From: an uncultured Collinsella sp.
GTDB lineage: Bacteria > Actinomycetota > Coriobacteriia > Coriobacteriales > Coriobacteriaceae
Assembly (NCBI GenBank): GCA_958453575.1
Contig: CAUDYH010000030.1
Location: forward strand, 1-9,121
Reading direction: 5' to 3'
Length of the DNA stretch: 9,121 nucleotides
The position numbers were made by a program, and so were the translations under genes. Position 1 is the first letter of the stretch. Each line of letters begins with the position of its first letter. This document shows, piece after piece, positions 5,802 to 9,121 of the stretch. Below the pieces are notes generated by a model. The model had not been told where the DNA came from. It did not search any database and saw only the letters and a program-made list of their open reading frames with translations.

Positions 5802-7232
5802 TCAGGTGGTTGTCGGGACATAGGGGTAGTAGTCAAAGCGCAGTGTCATAAGCCGCTGCGGGGATTCAATAGCCGCGGCGATGATATTGGCATCGCGGGC
5901 ACGATCAAACCCTTCGAGTTCGATCTGATACGAGACGTCTTGCATAATGTCCAGACGTCGCCAGGCTAGAAGTGTGTCGCCATCGAATTCCAAGGTCTTG
6001 CCTCCGTCTGGGGCAACGGCGTATAGACGCAGTTTAGCGGTGGTTGCAGGGTCGACAACCGTGACCTTTTTAATTTCGTTTCGAGTATTCTTGGCGCCCA
6101 ACAAGGTGAGCAGTGTTGGGGCCACGACCTCGCCCGATGGCAAAAAGACGACTTCGATGGATTCGGGAAATGCGATGATGGCCGACTTGCGGACGGGCTG
6201 ATTGGCGGCGGCAACTTCGATGTTTGCAGCATCGATGACCTCTGTGTGGTCGAGGGCGGCAAGCACGCAGCAGTTACCTTCATCGATCTCCTGAGGATCA
6301 GCAAGTCCCAGACTGTCCGCGAGCTCGGGATCGTTTGGACCGGTAGCGGGCTCATTCGGTGCTTCGAAAGAAGCTGGGACGCTGTTTGTCGGCGACGGCG
6401 TGTCGCCCGCACCTGCTTCTTTGTCCGTGCTCTCTTCTTGTATGGTTGCGTTGATGGGTTCGTCGTTTGAGGGGAGCGTCTTGGCGTCAAGCGCGGAGGG
6501 GACAATCCCGATGGCTCCGGATCCGTTCCACTCCATCTCGAGAAGCGCCGGGTCGGCAAGAATGCGTTGCCTGCCTAGCGTGTGGGTATCGATCGCAATA
6601 GGGCCTGCCTCCGTCCCGCGCGTAAGGCTGAGCGATCCGGCCGGCTTCTCGAAATGAATGTCTGTGTCTTCGGTACTGGCGGCGTAGAACAGCAGGGATG
6701 CTTCTCCCGCCGCGATGGCATCGGTGCCCGCCTTGGTCAGCCGCAGCGATGCCGTGAATGAGAGGGTGGGCTGCACATCGTCTGCATTCGCGGCGGCGCA
6801 GCCCAGACATATACCGCCTCCTTTCTCGAAAAACGCACCGTCGAAGGCGACCTTCGCTCCGTTCGCCGAGTCATCGACCGAAGCGATATCGATGCGCAAC
6901 CCCAAATCGCACGGATCGCCATCTGCATCGAGCACAATCGAGCGCCATGTGCAGACGGCGCACCCCGCCTGGGAGCCGTTTGCCTTGTTCGAACGATTGA
7001 TATCCACGACTATCGAGCCGTCCGTATTACGACGAAGGCATCCCGAGGTTGAGATTGCGGCCTGTGCGATCGAAAAACGCTTGCACGCAATGGCGCTCGA
7101 CGGATTTGGTGCGGAGCTTAGGGCTGCTGGTAAGGAATCTGCCATGACGGGAGTCGCCCAAGCGGCGACAGGCGTTCCGGTTGCGAGCGCGCCGCAGAGT
7201 GCGACGACGGGCAAAAGGTTCTTCGATGCCAT
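5802..7232 (-). CDS. Large secreted cysteine-containing surface protein of unknown family
   Basis: The 476-residue product has an N-terminal signal peptide (hydrophobic core about 6-24, likely cleavage after AWA at 26). The mature N-terminal half has seven cysteines (50, 65, 91, 94, 108, 142, 145), including two CxxC pairs (91-94 and 142-145). A Pro/Glu/Asp/Ser-rich linker follows (about 254-312), then a Cys-Cys pair (320-321). The C-terminal beta-rich domain (about 350-476), starting FPESIEVVFLPSGEV and ending RLMTLRFDYYPYV, aligns by eye with the 199-aa protein encoded upstream. There is no C-terminal membrane helix or sorting motif, so it is secreted or held by partners. AAGGAG is 5 nt before the ATG at 7232. 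The gap to the preceding mini-anchor gene is only 18 bp, so they are co-transcribed. A role as the adhesive or tip part of a surface structure is inference; I do not recognise a named family. Confidence 0.85.
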   Translation of the reverse strand: MASKNLLPVVALCGALATGTPVAAWATPVMADSLPAALSSAPNPSSAIACKRFSIAQAAISTSGCLRRNTDGSIVVDINRSNKANGSQAGCAVCTWRSIVLDADGDPCDLGLRIDIASVDDSANGAKVAFDGAFFEKGGGICLGCAAANADDVQPTLSFTASLRLTKAGTDAIAAGEASLLFYAASTEDTDIHFEKPAGSLSLTRGTEAGPIAIDTHTLGRQRILADPALLEMEWNGSGAIGIVPSALDAKTLPSNDEPINATIQEESTDKEAGAGDTPSPTNSVPASFEAPNEPATGPNDPELADSLGLADPQEIDEGNCCVLAALDHTEVIDAANIEVAAANQPVRKSAIIAFPESIEVVFLPSGEVVAPTLLTLLGAKNTRNEIKKVTVVDPATTAKLRLYAVAPDGGKTLEFDGDTLLAWRRLDIMQDVSYQIELEGFDRARDANIIAAAIESPQRLMTLRFDYYPYVPTTT

Positions 7233-7250
7233 GGGGTCTCCTTAGCTAAT

Positions 7251-7532
7251 TTAGTGCGGCCTGTCCGTGTTTCGTTTCTGGCTGCGTTTGATGTGCAGAC
7301 CGAGGCCGGCGGTTCCCGCGCCTGCTGCCGTGGCGCCTGCTGCCAAGAGCCATCGTCTGTCGTCTGTCTGTGCCAACGGTTCCTTGCAGTTGCCGCGGTC
7401 GAGCTCCGAGAGGTCGACCGTCACTTGCGTGGCGGCCTGCGCCTGTTCTTGCTGGGCAAAGGCCATGGCTGGCCCAAACGCTAGGATACTGACGGCGGCG
7501 GCCAGGGCGACGGCCTTATGCCGTGTGCGCAC
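7251..7532 (-). CDS. Very small secreted protein with degenerate sortase-type anchor
   Basis: The product (93 residues from the GTG at 7532) has a signal peptide ending near AMAFA. A mature stretch of only about 30 residues follows (QVTVDLSELDRGNCK, one Cys), then LAQTDD, a weakly hydrophobic Ala/Gly helix (WLLAAGATAAGAGTAGLGL) and a basic tail (KRSQKR). This is the layout of an LPxTG-type sorting signal. Coriobacteria often use LAxTG-like variants, but here the Gly that sortase cleaves after is Asp. The alternative start is TTG at 7562, giving 103 residues with a possible GAAGG 8 nt upstream. GTG is preferred for a normal-length signal peptide and a smaller overlap (17 bp instead of 47) with the 199-aa gene. 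It could be a membrane-retained anchor for the secreted neighbours or a deletion remnant of a larger anchored protein. Confidence 0.72.
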   Translation of the reverse strand: MRTRHKAVALAAAVSILAFGPAMAFAQQEQAQAATQVTVDLSELDRGNCKEPLAQTDDRRWLLAAGATAAGAGTAGLGLHIKRSQKRNTDRPH

Positions 7533-8115
7533 CGGGCTCGACCGTCCAGGTGATCGTTGCAACTTGATCGCCTTCGCCGGTTACGCGGAAGATGTCGCGC
7601 GTGACGCGGGCGACGTTTCCGCTTGTCTTGAGCTTAATTTTGTCCGTGCCGCCGGCAATGCCCTGGTAGCCCATGTCGAAGGCTGCATTCTTGGAAAGAT
7701 CGAGGCCCGTCTCCTGCATTGCGGCGCTGGCGTTCTGGAGTGCACCGTCGGGGCCGACCTTAAAGTCGATGGAATTCTGCGCGGTTCCGGCCTTGGCGTC
7801 GGCGGCAATGGTCCAGGTGTTCATGGCGTCGATCTTCATGTTGGTGACATGGATGCCGTAGGCCGAATGATTGTCGATGGTGGTCGCGTCTTCTGAGGGG
7901 CCCTGAAGCGTGCCGTCGGCCTTGGCGACGAAGGGAATAACCGTCGGAACTTTGAACTCTACGTTGTCGATCTCGGTCCTGACCATTACTTTCGTGGTTC
8001 CAACGCGCCCGGCTGCCAGAGCTGGCGTCGGGGCGGCGCCCATTGCGAGCGCGAGCGCGAGCCCTGCGCCCACGACGAACGCTCTGGCTCCGTTCATGTT
8101 CCTGGTGATGTCCAT
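7516..8115 (-). CDS. Secreted beta-rich surface protein, possible main subunit
   Basis: The 199-residue product has a clear signal peptide (core 12-28, cleavage near ALA at 34). The mature part is cysteine-free and beta-rich. A segment around 52-96 follows the pattern V-P-T-x-I-P-F-x(4)-D-G, then P-S, then N-x-S, then a V-x-N-x-x-I strand. This resembles small secreted surface proteins in Firmicutes and Actinobacteria clusters that also carry a membrane-anchored partner like the next gene upstream; this family link is from memory. The C-terminal strands (KIKLK near 155, then ATITWTVEP) line up with those of the 476-aa protein. There is no anchor of its own. ATG at 8115 is preceded by AAAGGAA with good spacing; a second ATG at 8097 has no comparable site. 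A strong hairpin precedes the ribosome binding site. The stop lies within the start of the mini-anchor gene. Confidence 0.85.
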   Translation of the reverse strand: MDITRNMNGARAFVVGAGLALALAMGAAPTPALAAGRVGTTKVMVRTEIDNVEFKVPTVIPFVAKADGTLQGPSEDATTIDNHSAYGIHVTNMKIDAMNTWTIAADAKAGTAQNSIDFKVGPDGALQNASAAMQETGLDLSKNAAFDMGYQGIAGGTDKIKLKTSGNVARVTRDIFRVTGEGDQVATITWTVEPGAHTA

Positions 8116-8135
8116 GGTCGTTCCTTTCTATTCGC

Positions 8136-8152
8136 CGCGGGCCGTCCCCGCG
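8136..8152 (-). ncRNA. G+C-rich hairpin in the leader of the 199-aa gene
   Basis: On the minus strand CGCGGG-GACGG-CCCGCG forms a perfect 6-bp G+C stem with a 5-nt loop. It ends about 10 nt before the AAAGGAA ribosome binding site. No U-run follows, so it is not a terminator. Such a hairpin could protect the downstream transcript from exonucleases after processing and raise expression of the secreted subunit over the membrane protein. It is a structural element and not a separate RNA gene. Confidence 0.4.
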
Positions 8153-8205
8153 ATGATTGGACGAATGCTGGTGAATTGCGTGCGGTGCCGCGTCGGCCGA
8201 AAAAG

Positions 8206-8715
8206 CTAGTTCTCGGCTTGCTCAACCCGTACCTTGACACGTGTCGGATTGCCGTGGCTGTCGAGGGTCTTGGCATCGAGTGCCTGGATCTCGATGTATG
8301 CCTCGCCTTCTTTGATGTCGCCGGCGGGGCACGTCTCGATTGTCTTGCCGGTCTCGACCACACCGGATTCGTACATGGTCTCGTCGTTTTGGATGACGCG
8401 GAATCGCTGGGGAAATTTATTGTCTTGGACGTTTTGCACGTTGACGCGCAGCTTGCCGTCCTCCTGTAGCTGAGCGACCGGCGCGACCGAAATCGTCATC
8501 ATGTTGTCGCGGACGATGGCATCGAGCTCATCTTGGATTTCTTGTCGCGATTTGCCCTCTGCCGTCGTGACTGAGGCGCCCGCTTCGGGCACGGGCTGCG
8601 ACTGCCAGGCGTATAGCCCTACGGCGATGAGGGCGCAGACGATAGCCAGGCAGACAACGACGAGTTTCTTGCGACGCCCCAGTCCTGCGAGGCGGGGCGG
8701 CTTCTTCGCACTCAT
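8206..8715 (-). CDS. Bitopic membrane protein with extracellular beta-rich domain
   Basis: The 169-residue product has a basic cytoplasmic N-terminus (KK, RRKK up to 17), one membrane helix (18-37, LVVVCLAIVCALIAVGLYAW) and an extracellular part. The latter has a short helical stalk (about 52-70) and a beta-rich domain (72-166) with features such as FPQRF, SGVVETGKTIET and GEAYIEIQALDAKTL. This pattern (a strand, a FPQ turn, a YxSGxVxxGKxIE segment and a closing strand) recalls small membrane-anchored partners of secreted surface proteins in Firmicutes; I cannot name the family. It may assemble or tether the 199-aa protein. The ATG at 8715 overlaps the preceding stop as ATGA, so it is translationally coupled. 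The heptamer ALDAKTL (145-151) also occurs in the 476-aa protein. A 90-bp gap with a hairpin separates it from the next gene. Confidence 0.82.
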   Translation of the reverse strand: MSAKKPPRLAGLGRRKKLVVVCLAIVCALIAVGLYAWQSQPVPEAGASVTTAEGKSRQEIQDELDAIVRDNMMTISVAPVAQLQEDGKLRVNVQNVQDNKFPQRFRVIQNDETMYESGVVETGKTIETCPAGDIKEGEAYIEIQALDAKTLDSHGNPTRVKVRVEQAEN

Positions 8716-9008
8716 GCGGCGTCCTTGGTGGTGTAGACACGTGCGAACGTGGACGGGTCCGCTCCAAAGAGCATGTGAAGCATCAGGCGGCGCGAGTAGA
8801 TGAGCTCGTCAAAGTCGTGAGGGAGCTCGATGTCGTGGATACGCGCGATGTGGTGGGCGAGCGCCGAGAACGACTCGGGGTCGCAGATAACATCGGTGGT
8901 GACGTGGTAGACCGCCGTATCGGGGAACGCCTCTTCGTCGAAAGGCAGGAGATAGGGATCGTCGTCGACCTCGATGGCGACGCCGTACTGGGGCCAGTAA
9001 TATGCCAT
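8712..9008 (-). CDS. Small acidic cytoplasmic protein, hypothetical
   Basis: The 98-residue product has no signal peptide or membrane helix and is rich in Asp, Glu, His and Tyr. The first 15 residues (YYWPQYGVAIEVDDD) form a likely strand ending in acidic residues. A TAVYHVTTDVICDPESF segment and an amphipathic helix (ALAHHIARIHDI) follow. This order faintly recalls the C-terminal core of DUF559/Vsr-like endonuclease folds, in which a hydrophobic strand carries catalytic acids, but the upstream part is missing and Lys is absent from the expected place. GGGAGG precedes the ATG at 9008 by 5 nt. The stop overlaps the start of the membrane-protein gene by 4 bp, so it is the first visible gene of the surface cluster. 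A regulator or adaptor is equally possible. Confidence 0.72.
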   Translation of the reverse strand: MAYYWPQYGVAIEVDDDPYLLPFDEEAFPDTAVYHVTTDVICDPESFSALAHHIARIHDIELPHDFDELIYSRRLMLHMLFGADPSTFARVYTTKDAA

Positions 9009-9030
9009 GGGAACCTCCCTGCTTCTGGGG

Positions 9031-9052
9031 CCAAAACTTCTATCGGTTTTGG
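9031..9052 (-). repeat. Perfect hairpin in the leader of the surface cluster
   Basis: The arms ccaaaac (9031-9037) and gttttgg (9046-9052) form a perfect 7-bp inverted repeat with an 8-nt loop. It lies 23-44 bp upstream of the ATG of the 98-aa gene, just before its GGGAGG site. It could be a leader RNA hairpin or an operator half-site pair. No U-run follows on either strand, so it is not a standard terminator. Confidence 0.35.
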
Positions 9053-9080
9053 TTGTCGACGCCGACCGTATCAGCCGCTA

Positions 9081-9118
9081 CTTGACCAATTTCTGACCAA
9101 ATGCTTGACGGATTGACA
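9081..9118. promoter_or_regulatory. TGACCAA direct repeats and TTGAC cluster at the right edge
   Basis: On the plus strand TGACCAA occurs at 9083-9089 and 9094-9100, exactly 11 bp (one helical turn) apart. CTTGAC occurs at 9081-9086 and 9104-9109, and TTGACA at 9113-9118. The repeats lie about 75-90 bp upstream of the surface cluster and could bind a regulator as tandem half-sites. TTGACA is a perfect -35 hexamer for a plus-strand promoter reading out of the window. No clear -10 for the minus-strand cluster could be placed. Confidence 0.35.
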
Positions 9119-9121
9119 TCT

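Noticed and set aside
8043..8060. Short tandem repeat gcgagc in the 199-aa gene
   Set aside because: It encodes the Ala/Leu signal-peptide core and has only about three copies, so it is explained by codon use; phase variation is not supported.
1..9121. CRISPR arrays, tRNA or rRNA genes, complete insertion sequences
   Set aside because: No regularly spaced repeats, cloverleaf arms, conserved rRNA segments or transposase motifs were seen on either strand.

Overview
The window is a G+C-rich bacterial segment in which every supported gene lies on the minus strand, so it reads right to left. The organism is most likely a Coriobacteriia actinobacterium, with Collinsella as the best guess. This rests on general sequence character, GTG starts, an actinobacterial-type LexA box, and Ala-rich secreted proteins with an LAxT-type sorting signal. 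No rRNA or tRNA gene is present to fix the taxon.

Right part (about 9008 to 5802): a five-gene cluster for the cell surface. In reading order it holds a small cytoplasmic acidic protein (98 aa), a bitopic membrane protein with a beta-rich ectodomain (169 aa, start overlapping the previous stop as ATGA), a secreted protein of 199 aa, a very small secreted protein with a degenerate sortase-type anchor (93-103 aa), and a large secreted Cys-containing protein (476 aa). The 199-aa protein and the C-terminal part of the 476-aa protein appear to share a beta-sandwich-like domain. The set looks like a surface structure or adhesin module; no sortase or signal peptidase gene is in view.

Middle (5801 to 4967): a 118-bp intergenic region with three dyad symmetries, then a DUF554-family (YqgA-like) multi-span membrane protein.

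Left part (4966 to 1): the most interesting region. A three-gene operon encodes a TerB_N/TerB_C-type protein (579 aa), a BrxC/BrxD-type P-loop ATPase (434 aa, overlapping the previous gene by 8 bp), and an Lhr/BrxHI-like superfamily 2 helicase that runs off the left edge (575 codons present). No BREX core gene is in the window. A near-consensus LexA (SOS) operator, TCGAAC-N4-GTTTGA, overlaps the predicted -35 of this operon. That suggests a DNA-damage-inducible DNA-processing or defence complex. A REP-like fragment sits between the ATPase and helicase genes, and the helicase has its own strong ribosome binding site after it.

All functional statements are by reading motifs and family resemblance; no database search was run.
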